DNA of 64,000 nt from Prauserella alba (GTDB lineage Bacteria; Actinomycetota; Actinomycetes; Mycobacteriales; Pseudonocardiaceae), in contig NZ_JAMTCH010000003.1 of NCBI RefSeq assembly GCF_024171735.1, positions 1,414,841 to 1,478,840 of the forward strand. The letters run 5' to 3'. Numbering within the stretch: the first letter of the stretch is position 1; each line of letters starts with the position of its first letter. Positions 46,956 through 54,743 of the stretch are shown piece by piece. The notes beneath the pieces were generated by a model. It was not told the DNA's origin, did not search any database, and saw only the letters and a program-made list of their open reading frames with translations. A program made the translations under genes and the position numbers.

Positions 46956-47563
46956 CCATGGCACCAGATTTTTACCCGGCGGACCTGGCCAGCTACCAAC
47001 AAATCTTCGAAGGTGTAGAGCGTGCGTTGGACGTGGAGATTCGACTTCCGCAGTGGCCGTTTCGGGCGGCGAGCGGTAATGTAGACATTTGCCAGTTCTA
47101 CTTGGCTATCGAGGGTCGGTTCGGTCCCGTCCTGCAGGCGTTGGCTGATGCTCACCACGACGAGAGCGTCAGTGTTTGCGTATTCGAGCCCACCGCAGAC
47201 TACTATCGAGAAAACTACGGTTCATACCCAGCCTTCACGCTTCCGAGGGAGAAGCTGACGCGGAACTACTGGGGTGCCGTTTCACACGAACCCGGCGGGG
47301 ACCCCACTGGGGCTCTGACATACACGGCGAATGTTGTGGGAATTACTGGAAGTACTGGCGCATGGGCCGTATGGGCGGAGCGGTCGTGGGACCTCGCGGT
47401 TATGGTATCACAGATCAAAGACGGATGTTGGCGATCTGTCGGGGTCGAATTCGTACACCCCGAAGTGGCCCTGGCCGATTTTACGGAGCCCGATTTCAAG
47501 GTACCTCTTCCATCTGCCGACCGCGCAACGTTTCTCCACAATTTCCGAGCGAGGGAACAGTGA
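46952..47563 (+). CDS. Putative immunity protein for the 46.3-kb tip
   Basis: The protein has 203 residues from ATG 46952, overlapping the tip stop by four bases (ATGA). It is cytoplasmic, acidic, with TADYYRENYGSYPAFTLPRE, TRNYWGAVSHEPGG and GAWAVWAERSWDLAVMVSQI. It looks intact. No named family recognised. Keeping an intact immunity gene beside a silent tip would protect against kin that express that tip. Confidence 0.65.
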   Translation: MTMAPDFYPADLASYQQIFEGVERALDVEIRLPQWPFRAASGNVDICQFYLAIEGRFGPVLQALADAHHDESVSVCVFEPTADYYRENYGSYPAFTLPREKLTRNYWGAVSHEPGGDPTGALTYTANVVGITGSTGAWAVWAERSWDLAVMVSQIKDGCWRSVGVEFVHPEVALADFTEPDFKVPLPSADRATFLHNFRAREQ

Positions 47564-47564
47564 C

Positions 47565-47999
47565 ATGACATTGAAAGGTGGTCCAGGGATCTTGGGTCGG
47601 TTCACCGATGAATCGCTGATCCGCGGTAACCGTGCCGCCGCTCGGTCTCCCGGGCTCGGCCCGGTCGCTGTCCGCGCGCGGATGTGGGACGTGTCCACGT
47701 ACGCGCGTAGCCACCCGACCTCGCTGGCATCGTCGATCTTTATCAAGAACAAGCATTTGGCATCATCCGGCATCCGAGGAGGCAAGTTCGCTGCCGACGA
47801 CATCGCCGAAGCACCAGAGCTGGCGGCCCAGGGTTTACGGTCTGATGGCGTTCAGTTTCTGCCGAACCAGGTGGACGACACTTTCCGGGCGATCGTGCCC
47901 GTCAGCTGGGTCGTCCGAACACGGGGCGAAACCAAGATCCGTGTGATCGTTACTAACGATGGCCGAGTCATCAACGCCTTCTCGGTCAACGCGAGGTGA
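47565..47999 (+). CDS. Chimeric orphan tip fragment
   Basis: The frame has 144 residues from ATG 47565, which follows the previous stop by one base. Residues 1-28 (GRFTDESLIRGNRAAARSPG) copy a stretch found in the main RHS tip (TDESLIRGNRAAACEG), while the rest is different: SYTYAR-like start, IFIKNKHLASSGIRGGKFAA, VSWVVRTRGETKIRVIVTND and GRVINAFSVNAR. It thus joins a piece of NucA/NucB linker to an unrelated toxin end. The final strand-rich part resembles the closing strands of small nuclease tips. Its stop overlaps a GTG start (GTGA) of a small immunity-like gene. Confidence 0.5.
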   Translation: MTLKGGPGILGRFTDESLIRGNRAAARSPGLGPVAVRARMWDVSTYARSHPTSLASSIFIKNKHLASSGIRGGKFAADDIAEAPELAAQGLRSDGVQFLPNQVDDTFRAIVPVSWVVRTRGETKIRVIVTNDGRVINAFSVNAR

Positions 48000-48199
48000 C
48001 TGCGATGGAGATGACCTACGACCGCTTGAACACTGATGAATGTCGGGGCGCCGCCCGAGTCGACTTTCTGGTCTCCCTGGATGCTCGCCTCCGCGTGGTG
48101 GACGGTCATGTGACCGTCTTGGACGAGCCTGGGTTCCCCGTGGTCGAGCTCGCTCGGAGCTTGTTGATATGGCTGGGTGATCCGAGCCGTCGGGATTGA
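47996..48199 (+). pseudogene. Truncated immunity gene
   Basis: GTG 47996 overlaps the tip stop. The frame encodes 67 residues (MTYDRLNTDECRGAARVDFL; SLDARLRVVDGHVTVLDEPG) and ends in sequence that belongs to the next tip remnant, so it is probably cut short. Family unknown. Confidence 0.4.
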
Positions 48200-48327
48200 A
48201 CCGTCCTGGCAGCGGTGGCCCGCACGTCGAGCTCCGCAACGCAGACGGCTTCCGCGTCGATCCGTACGGCAACCGAGTCACACGGAAGAGCCTTGGAAAC
48301 CACACACCGATCGAGTGGGACTGGTGA
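48199..48327 (+). pseudogene. C-terminal remnant of a type-24-like polymorphic toxin
   Basis: The frame ending at TGA 48325-48327 reads RPGSGGPHVELRNADGFRVD then PYGNRVTRKSLGNHTPIEWD. The GGPHVE, DGxRVD and GNHTPIxWD motifs are what I recall for the C-terminus of polymorphic toxin type 24 domains. No start or upstream tip sequence survives. It overlaps the following immunity start (GTGA). Confidence 0.5.
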
Positions 48328-48708
48328 CAGCGATGAGCGACTACTGGAGTATCCCCGGGTTCGAGGATGTCTATCTCGAGGACAGCTGGGTGCTGGGCAT
48401 TTACCCCAGAGCAGGGGAGGCTGACCTTCGATGTCGATGTGGTCCTTCGTGAGTCACACCCCGATTACCGGCCGCCAGTGGCCGGGGAGCAGTACTGCTA
48501 CGGCCGTGGCCGCTTATGTTTCGCATCGGTCACGGCATGTGAGTGGACGGGCGGGTGCGGCGTCCCTGCGACCGATGCCTCAGACGAGGAAGATCTCGGC
48601 TCGTTCGACCGATTCGAGGTTCATGGTGATCGCTACACGATCGAGGGTGACTTCGGCCGAATCGAGGTCGTGGCCGGTCCGCCGTCGTTGGAACTGATGG
48701 TGCGGTAG
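48324..48708 (+). pseudogene. Immunity gene with a one-base frameshift
   Basis: From GTG 48324 (or ATG 48333) the frame reads SDYWSIPGFEDVYLEDSWVL then GIYPRAG and breaks in the G-run at 48413-48416. Removing one G joins it to RLTFDVDVVLRESHPDYRPP and the rest up to 48708 (YTIEGDFGRIEVVAGPP), giving a protein of about 127 residues. It is the partner of the type-24-like remnant. Confidence 0.65.
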
Positions 48709-48806
48709 CCAGACCGCGGCCGCTGCTGCGCCCACCGCCCGCGGCGGCCCAGCGGGCCTACCAAGCATGGCTGGCCGCGCGGCGCCAACGGGTCATCAAC
48801 GACGCC

Positions 48807-49448
48807 ATGACCCCGCACGCCCTGCCGGACGCCTCGACACGCCCGGTGATCGCTCCGTCAGTGCAGCGTGCGATCGAGGAAGCCGAAGGCGCACCACCAG
48901 TGCACCTCGGAGTCCTCAACCCCACCAGCGACACCGACCCGTACCAACCACAACAGCAGACCGATGGTGCCGCCGAGCCCGACGGTGTGCAGACCAGCCA
49001 CCTCATCGGCGAAGAATGCGCCACCGGCGGTGAAGTCCGACGCAACGGCACCGGCTGGGAATGCACGGCCATCGACGGTGGCGTCACCGAACCCGGTGCC
49101 AGCAGCAGCGAAGGCGAGTCCTACGGCTTCACAGACACCAGCGAAGCCGCAAAGAATGCGAGCGGTGCCGAAGCCGCAGTTGCGGGTCGGAACTTGGGGT
49201 GCCAGTTGGCCAGTGAGTAGCAGACGTCTGGGGTTGGACGCTCGCTTGCCGGGGCTGGAAGTAGAGTCAAGCTGCGAGCATCAGATCGGTCGGCTCGGCA
49301 GTATGGGGGCGATCCACGGGACTGGGCCAAGATGGGCAGCACTTCGTATCGTGGGCAAGATGGTCTTCAGTTCGAGACCCATTGGTACGAGAACGCCCGG
49401 TCAGGGTTGCGAACAGAGTTTAAGACCAAGTTCTGGTGGATGCCATGA
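48807..49448 (+). pseudogene. Orphan RHS tip interrupted by an amber codon
   Basis: The linker (about 48749-49110, more diverged than the others) is followed by the tip. TAG 49218-49220 stops the frame after GRNLGCQLASE. In the same frame it continues QTSGVGRSLAGAGSRVKLRA and ends YGGDPRDWAKMGSTSYRGQD, FETHWYENARSGLRTEFKTK, closing at TGA 49446-49448. The end is a convincing toxin tail whose stop overlaps the next immunity ATG. The toxin is inactivated, or needs readthrough. Confidence 0.7.
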
Positions 49449-49927
49449 CGCACCGATTCGCGGAGGATCTGAACCTTCTTCTGGCGCGGAGGTTCTTGAG
49501 GCTCGTTGGCCCGTCCGATGTTATTGACTGGGCCCAGTGCCTCGTGGCCGACGGTGATACCCAGGAGAAGGTTGTTGCCTTATCTGTTCTTCCAGATGAT
49601 GCGACTGAGGAGGTGGAATCTCTCCTTGGTGCGCTCGCGGACGATGTGGGCCTGTGTGAGATGACTGAGGCCCGGGCCGGCACGCTCGTAGCGGCTCAGG
49701 TGGCTCGATTGCTTACGAGCGGAGAGTTGGAGCCGATCGATACTGCTCGGGAAATTTGGCGCATTTCTCGACTTGCGCCTTCCGTTGAGTCCGAGTTACG
49801 CGCTTTCGTCGGACTTGCAAGCGAGTGGGAGGACGACCCCGAAAACCGGGATGTATACGAAGAGGATATTCGGAGTCGCGCGCTTCGGTTGAGTAGTTGG
49901 TCAGGGTCGCGATGTGTCAAACAGTAG
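49445..49927 (+). CDS. Putative immunity protein of the 49-kb tip
   Basis: The protein has 160 residues from ATG 49445, overlapping the tip stop (ATGA). It is acidic and helical: THRFAEDLNLLLARRFLRLV, SDVIDWAQCLVADGDTQEKV, DDATEEVESLLGALADDVGL. It looks intact although the toxin partner carries an amber codon. No named family. Confidence 0.65.
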   Translation: MTHRFAEDLNLLLARRFLRLVGPSDVIDWAQCLVADGDTQEKVVALSVLPDDATEEVESLLGALADDVGLCEMTEARAGTLVAAQVARLLTSGELEPIDTAREIWRISRLAPSVESELRAFVGLASEWEDDPENRDVYEEDIRSRALRLSSWSGSRCVKQ

Positions 49928-49943
49928 CGGGTCTGCTGACAAT

Positions 49944-50015
49944 GTCTGTGACACCCGGATCCGCTTGCCGAGGAGCAGGGGAACGATGCCGTTGTGCTCA
50001 AGTCCTATCCCATCG
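49944..50015 (+). mobile_element. Remnant of an IS3 left end
   Basis: TCTGTGACA, CGCTTGCCGAG and GATGCC-TTGTGC-AAG-CCTATCC occur in the same order and spacing as in 44415-44482 (left end and orfA start of the IS3 element), with several substitutions. It marks the right border of the toxin array. Confidence 0.55.
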
Positions 50016-50123
50016 GGAGATGATCCGTACGGGTACGGCACAGGGTTCGCCGCTCGGCTTACAGAGCCCGATGCCTCGGGTAGTCGCTGAGATCGGCGAG
50101 CGGCGTTCGGAGGTGGTTGCGGC

Positions 50124-50675
50124 GTGACGGTGAGGGATGGCGATCTGAGCCGAGCGGTCTCGCACGCGCTACGCCATGAGCCGTGGCTGTACGAGTTGGA
50201 GCTGGACGAGGAGGGCTGGGTCCCGGTCGAGCAGTTGCTCGCGGCGTTGCGGCGGCAAGGAGGCGACTGGCCGGCCGTTGACCGCGGGGCGTTGGAGCGG
50301 ATGCTCGAGACGTCGACCAAACGCCGGCATGAGCTCGACGGGCAGCGCATTCGGGCGTTGTACGGTCACTCGTTGCCGGGGCGCATTCGGAAACGTCCGG
50401 ACACGCCGCCTGCTCAGCTGTTCCACGGGACCGCGCCGCGGACCTGGGACGTGGTCGAGGTCGACGGGTTGTCCCCGATGGGGCGGCAGTTCGTGCACCT
50501 GTCCGCGGACCGCGGGACAGCCGTCGCAGTCGGTCGTCGCAAGAGCGCGGACCCGGTCGTCCTGTCGATCGACGCCACGGCCGCGTCATCGGCCGGGGTC
50601 GCGTTCTACGCGGGCAACGATCATGTGTGGCTTGCCGACCACGTCCCCGCCCGATTCATCACCCCGGCCGGGTAG
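50124..50675 (+). CDS. kptA: RNA 2'-phosphotransferase
   Basis: The protein has 183 residues. It matches the Tpt1/KptA family: LSRAVSHALRHEPWLYELEL, EEGWVPVEQLLAALRR, KRRHELDGQRIRALYGHS, AQLFHGTAPRTWDVV and MGRQFVHLSADRGTAVAVGR. The conserved Arg/His pairs (ALRH; RQFVHLS; KRRHE) are present. The enzyme removes an internal 2'-phosphate from RNA using NAD+, producing ADP-ribose 1",2"-cyclic phosphate; in bacteria the physiological substrate is unclear. Confidence 0.92.
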   Translation: MTVRDGDLSRAVSHALRHEPWLYELELDEEGWVPVEQLLAALRRQGGDWPAVDRGALERMLETSTKRRHELDGQRIRALYGHSLPGRIRKRPDTPPAQLFHGTAPRTWDVVEVDGLSPMGRQFVHLSADRGTAVAVGRRKSADPVVLSIDATAASSAGVAFYAGNDHVWLADHVPARFITPAG

Positions 50676-50804
50676 CGGCCGGAACGGTCGAGTCGTCCCA
50701 TAACGCTCGGATAGCTTGCACGGTAACGCCGCGAAAGCGTTCGGCACGCCACTGGTGAGCTCGGCGGCGGTCGCGACGTCGTGTGAACGGTTCGGCCGTC
50801 CGGA

Positions 50805-51434
50805 TCAGGTGGCGGACACGGCGAGGAACAGCTCCGCGCCGTGGTCCACGACCTCGTCCTCGGTGGCCTCGAGGCTGCCGTCGAGCCACGACGTGAGCGT
50901 CTGCGCCAGGCCTCCCACCAGCATCTCCGCCAGGATGTCGAGTCGCGTGCCGCCGTCGACACCGTAGAACTCGCGGGCCTGCACGCCGAGCAGGCCGACG
51001 AACATGCGCGTCGAGGCTGCCCGGCGCTGTGCGAGCGCGGCGTCGGCCATCGACGGGGAGAACAGCAACCTGCCGCGGCGCGGATCCTCCGCGACAGTGC
51101 GCACCAGCCTGGACAGTCCCGCCCGCACCTTCGCCTCCGCGTCGGCCGGCGCCTCTTGCACAGCCTCGAGGGTCGTGGCGGCGATACCCTCGACAACGTG
51201 GTCGTAGACCGCGGCCGCGAGCGCGTCGCGGTCGGCGAAGTTCTCGTAGAAGTACCGCGCGGCCAGTCCCGCGCGGCGGCACACGCCGCGGACCGTGAGC
51301 GCGTGCGGCGGCCCCTCCTCGGAGCCGAGTAGATCGAGGCCCGCTTCGAGGAGTTGGGCACGGCGTTCGGCCTGCCGGTCGGTGCCGCTGACGCCGCCGT
51401 AGGTGCGGAGCGGTGCGCTGCTCATGGCTTCCAT
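50805..51434 (-). CDS. TetR-family regulator
   Basis: The protein has 209 residues (ATG 51434, or 51425 three codons in). The N-terminal HTH is typical: RRAQLLEAGLDLLGSEEG, TVRGVCRRAGLAARYFYENF then ADRDALAAAVYDHV. The C-terminal ligand domain is helical and ends EEVVDHGAELFLAVSAT. It is divergent from the DUF2236 oxygenase gene with 161 bases between the starts, so it probably represses that gene. Confidence 0.88.
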   Translation of the reverse strand: MEAMSSAPLRTYGGVSGTDRQAERRAQLLEAGLDLLGSEEGPPHALTVRGVCRRAGLAARYFYENFADRDALAAAVYDHVVEGIAATTLEAVQEAPADAEAKVRAGLSRLVRTVAEDPRRGRLLFSPSMADAALAQRRAASTRMFVGLLGVQAREFYGVDGGTRLDILAEMLVGGLAQTLTSWLDGSLEATEDEVVDHGAELFLAVSAT

Positions 51435-51595
51435 CTTGACATCCCCGTCGCGACCGCGGTCTCATATCTGACAACAGTCGTTCGCAGATGTGGCGGATAC
51501 GGCAGCCGAATCCACGAGGGCGGATCGGCGGAGGCACGACAGGTCAACAGGGTGCAGTGGAGGTCCTCGCGGATCTTGTCGAGCAAGGAGGCCCG

Positions 51596-52507
51596 ATGAG
51601 CACCGAACGGACAGCCCGGTCCCCGCGGTCCGTGGCCGGGACGGAGCGGAGCGACGAGGCCGGGGTGGGGGAGTGGGCGGCCGGCGGCGGCACCTCCGCC
51701 GCGGCCACCCTGCGCCGGGACGTCGTCGTCGGTGCGGGGCTGCTCGCGGCGGCGGCGAACATCATCATGCAGCTGGCGCGCCCCGGCGTCGGCTACGGCG
51801 TGGTGGAGAGCAAGGTCGACGACGGCAACGTCTACAAACGACCGTTCAAACGCGGGCGCACCACGCTGACCTACCTGGCGGTCGCCATGCTCGGCACCGA
51901 CGAGGAACGCAGCGCCTACCGCAGGGCCGTCGACAAGCAGCACGCGCAGGTGCGCTCCGACGAGTCGAGCCCGGTCGAGTACAACGCGTTCGACCCCGAG
52001 CTGCAGTTGTGGGTCGCGGCGTGCCTGTACAAGGGTTTCGAAGACGTCTACGTCGCATACCTGGGGGAGTTGCCCGCCGACGAGCTCGACGAGATCTACC
52101 GCTCGGCCGCCCCGCTCGGCACGACGCTGCAGGTGCGCGAGGACATGTGGCCGGAAAGCCGCGCGGCGTTCGAGGAGTACTGGCAGCGGAACCTGGCGCA
52201 GGTCCACATCGACGACACGGTCCGCGAGTACCTCCACGGCATCGCGACCGCCTCGTTCCTCCCGAAACCGCTCCACCTGCTGCTGCGCCGATTCAACCTG
52301 TTCGTCACCACCGGATTCCTGCCGCGCGAGTTCCGCGACCAGATGCGGCTGACGTGGACGCCGCGCCAACAGCGGCGGTTCGACGCCATGAACCGCGTGC
52401 TCGGCAGGGTGGTCCGCCTGTCACCGATCCCGCTCCGCATGTTCCCGTACAACGCCTACCTGCGCGACGTGCGGCGACGGCTCCGCACCGGCAAACCCCT
52501 GGTGTGA
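51596..52507 (+). CDS. DUF2236 / MpaB-like oxygenase family protein
   Basis: The protein has 303 residues from ATG 51596 with AAGGAGG upstream. It has the DUF2236 pattern: IIMQLARPGVGYGVVESKVD, FKRGRTTLTYLAVAMLGTDE, DPELQLWVAACLYKGFEDVY and FVTTGFLPREFRDQMRLTWT. The family includes haem-dependent latex-clearing protein-like and MpaB-like oxygenases; the conserved His expected in these is less obvious here, so the activity is uncertain. Likely controlled by the divergent TetR. Confidence 0.8.
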   Translation: MSTERTARSPRSVAGTERSDEAGVGEWAAGGGTSAAATLRRDVVVGAGLLAAAANIIMQLARPGVGYGVVESKVDDGNVYKRPFKRGRTTLTYLAVAMLGTDEERSAYRRAVDKQHAQVRSDESSPVEYNAFDPELQLWVAACLYKGFEDVYVAYLGELPADELDEIYRSAAPLGTTLQVREDMWPESRAAFEEYWQRNLAQVHIDDTVREYLHGIATASFLPKPLHLLLRRFNLFVTTGFLPREFRDQMRLTWTPRQQRRFDAMNRVLGRVVRLSPIPLRMFPYNAYLRDVRRRLRTGKPLV

Positions 52508-52646
52508 CCGCCCGGCTCGCGGACTGACCGGTGCGCGGGCGACGTGCGCCGGCGCGTACCGGGCACGTCCGTGCGGCCACATCGCGCGCACCCGCGTGAG
52601 CGCAGTCCCGCGTCAGCGCGCGCCGGTGAGAGGCGGCGACCCGGCA

Positions 52647-52709
52647 GTGCTGAGTGCAGAACCCGCGGTGCCGAGTGCAGGACACGGGGTGCCGAGTGCA
52701 GGACATGCG
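52647..52709 (+). repeat. Three tandem 21-bp repeats
   Basis: GTGCCGAGTGCAGGACACGGG and two variants lie head to tail, about 70 bases before the MarR operator. The rest of 52508-52646 shows no gene. It could be a slipped-strand expansion or a protein-binding array. Confidence 0.7.
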
Positions 52710-52782
52710 CGGGCAGGTGGACGCGCGTCGGTACGTCATCGACGGCTGCGGTCCGGCGACGGCTGGACGGCCGGTCCATCGG

Positions 52783-52805
52783 ATAGTAGTTTATGTATTT
52801 ACTAT
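52783..52805. promoter_or_regulatory. MarR operator before the homogentisate regulator
   Basis: An A/T-rich imperfect palindrome (ATAGTAGTTTATGTATTTAC then TAT) stands out in high-GC DNA, 26 bases before the marR ATG. It shares the pattern TAGTWAATASATRWACTA with the site before hmgA (53468-53487). Confidence 0.65.
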
Positions 52806-52831
52806 ATTGGCCGAGCGGTAGGGTTGGCGGC

Positions 52832-53365
52832 ATGACGGCGAGTGATCCCGGCGAGCTGGACTTCTGGTCGTTCGTCGAGCTCGCCAATCGCAGGCTCGCC
52901 CGCGAGTACGGCTTCCGGCACCAGCTCGCGACCGAGCTGCTGCTGACCCTCAACCGTGCGTCGAACATCGTCACCTACGACCTCGAGGCGTCGGTGCACC
53001 GACCACGGGGTCTGTCCTGGTCGGGGTTCCGGCTGTTGTTCGTCACGTGGCTGGCCGGTCCGCTGGAGTCGAAGAAGGCGGCTGAACTGACCGGAATGAG
53101 CCGTGCCGCGGTGTCCAATCTGGCCAAGACGCTCGTGTCCGACGGATTACTGAGCAGGGAGGCGGGGTCGCGGGACGGCCGTTCGGTGCTGCTGTCGCTC
53201 ACCGACACGGGTCATCAGGAGATGGTCGAGGTCTTCCGCGTGCACAACGAGCGCGAGGACGAATGGGCCGGCGTGCTGTCGCCGGAAGAACAGCGCATCC
53301 TGATCATGCTGCTGGACAAGCTCGTCACCAACCGCGACCAGTTCGACGTCCGCGGCCGGAACTGA
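52832..53365 (+). CDS. MarR-family regulator of the homogentisate operon
   Basis: The protein has 177 residues from ATG 52832. The winged HTH is complete: SWSGFRLLFVTWLAGPLESK, AAELTGMSRAAVSNLAKTLV, LLSREAGSRDGRSVLLSLTD. It lies just upstream of hmgA and in the same direction, with matching A/T-rich operators before both genes. I infer that it represses itself and hmgA until an aromatic catabolite (probably homogentisate or a precursor) binds. Confidence 0.85.
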   Translation: MTASDPGELDFWSFVELANRRLAREYGFRHQLATELLLTLNRASNIVTYDLEASVHRPRGLSWSGFRLLFVTWLAGPLESKKAAELTGMSRAAVSNLAKTLVSDGLLSREAGSRDGRSVLLSLTDTGHQEMVEVFRVHNEREDEWAGVLSPEEQRILIMLLDKLVTNRDQFDVRGRN

Positions 53366-53467
53366 GTTTCTCGGCGCCCGAGCGAGCGTGCGGTCCGCCG
53401 GCCGCTCTCGAGCACCGTCGGCCACGCCCCACCTGTCATCGCCGCTGGACCTGCCTACGTCTTGAAA

Positions 53468-53487
53468 CTAGTACATCTATTAACTAA
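53468..53487. promoter_or_regulatory. MarR operator before hmgA
   Basis: CTAGTACATCTATTAACTAA resembles, in inverted orientation, the site at 52783-52805. It is an A/T-rich island 57 bases before the hmgA start. Confidence 0.6.
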
Positions 53488-53543
53488 TGTGAGGTGTGCG
53501 TGCTCTCGGGGTACGCGGGCGAGGCGACAGCAAGGAGGCAGTC

Positions 53544-54743
53544 ATGGCCTATTACCGCCAGGTCGGCAGCGTGCCACCGAAACGCCACACACAGCACCGG
53601 CGTCCGGACGGCGGGCTGTACTACGAGGAACTCATGGGCGAGGAGGGCTTCTCCTCGGACTCGTCGCTGCTCTACCACCGCGGCGTCCCGTCGGCGATCG
53701 TCGACTCGCGGGTCTGGGAGCCGGGCGACCTGTCCACCACGCCGAATCATCCGCTCAAGCCGCGGCACCTGAAGCTGCACGACCTGTTCCCGAAGGAGAC
53801 GTGGGCCGAGACGGACGTGGTCACCGGGCGCAGGCTCGTCCTCGGCAACGGTGACGTGCGGCTGTCCTACGTCGTGTCCACGAAGGACTCGCCGCTGTAT
53901 CGCAACGCGACCGGCGACGAGATCGTCTACGTCGAATCCGGGCAGGCGACGGTGGAGACGGTGTTCGGCAGCCTGGAGGCCACGTCGGGTGACTACGTGT
54001 TCCTGCCGATGTCCACCACTCACCGGTGGCTGCCCCACGGCGACGGGCCGCTGCGGGCGTACGCGATCGAGGCAGGCAGTCACATCGCCCCGCCGAAGCG
54101 GTACCTCTCGCGCTACGGCCAGTTCCTGGAGCACTCGCCGTACTGCGAACGCGACCTGCACGGGCCCGCCGAACCGCTGCTGCGGGACGGGACCGACGTG
54201 GCGGTGTACGTCAAACACCGCGTCGGCGGCGGCATCGGCGGCAGCGTCCTCGTCTACCCGGAGCACCCGTTCGACGTCGTCGGCTGGGACGGCTGCCTGT
54301 ACCCGTTCACGTTCAGCGTGCACGATTTCGAACCCATCACCGGCCGGGTGCACCAGCCGCCGCCCGTGCACCAGGCCTTCGAGGGCAACAACTTCGTCAT
54401 CTGCAACTTCGTCCCCCGCAAGGTGGACTACCACCCGCTGTCGGTGCCCGTGCCGTACTACCACTCCAATGTGGACTCCGACGAGATCATGTTCTACTGC
54501 GGCGGCGACTACGAGGCGCGCAAGGGATCGGGCATCGGACAGGGTTCGATCTCCTGGCACCCCGGCGGCCACTCGCACGGCCCGCAGCCCGGTGCGGTGG
54601 AGAAGAGCCTCGGCGCGGAGTTCTTCGACGAACTGGCCGTCATGGTCGACACGTTCCGGCCGCTCGAACTGGGTGAGGGCGCCCTCGCGTGCGAGGACCC
54701 GAACTACGCCTGGACCTGGTCCGGGCGGGGGCCGAACCGGTGA
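53544..54743 (+). CDS. hmgA: Homogentisate 1,2-dioxygenase
   Basis: The protein has 399 residues from ATG 53544 (AAGGAGG upstream). It opens the aromatic ring of homogentisate to maleylacetoacetate in tyrosine/phenylalanine degradation. Cupin motifs and metal ligands are visible: PYYHSNVDSDEIMFYCGGDY (His and Glu) and SISWHPGGHSHGPQPGA (His); also QPPPVHQAFEGNNFVICNFV. It is slightly shorter than the human enzyme, as for actinobacterial forms. Its stop overlaps the next gene's GTG start, forming an operon with fahA. Confidence 0.93.
   Translation: MAYYRQVGSVPPKRHTQHRRPDGGLYYEELMGEEGFSSDSSLLYHRGVPSAIVDSRVWEPGDLSTTPNHPLKPRHLKLHDLFPKETWAETDVVTGRRLVLGNGDVRLSYVVSTKDSPLYRNATGDEIVYVESGQATVETVFGSLEATSGDYVFLPMSTTHRWLPHGDGPLRAYAIEAGSHIAPPKRYLSRYGQFLEHSPYCERDLHGPAEPLLRDGTDVAVYVKHRVGGGIGGSVLVYPEHPFDVVGWDGCLYPFTFSVHDFEPITGRVHQPPPVHQAFEGNNFVICNFVPRKVDYHPLSVPVPYYHSNVDSDEIMFYCGGDYEARKGSGIGQGSISWHPGGHSHGPQPGAVEKSLGAEFFDELAVMVDTFRPLELGEGALACEDPNYAWTWSGRGPNR

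Noticed and set aside
52647-52709. Tandem repeats considered as a CRISPR or coding repeat
   Set aside because: Only three 21-bp units without spacers and no open frame with RBS.
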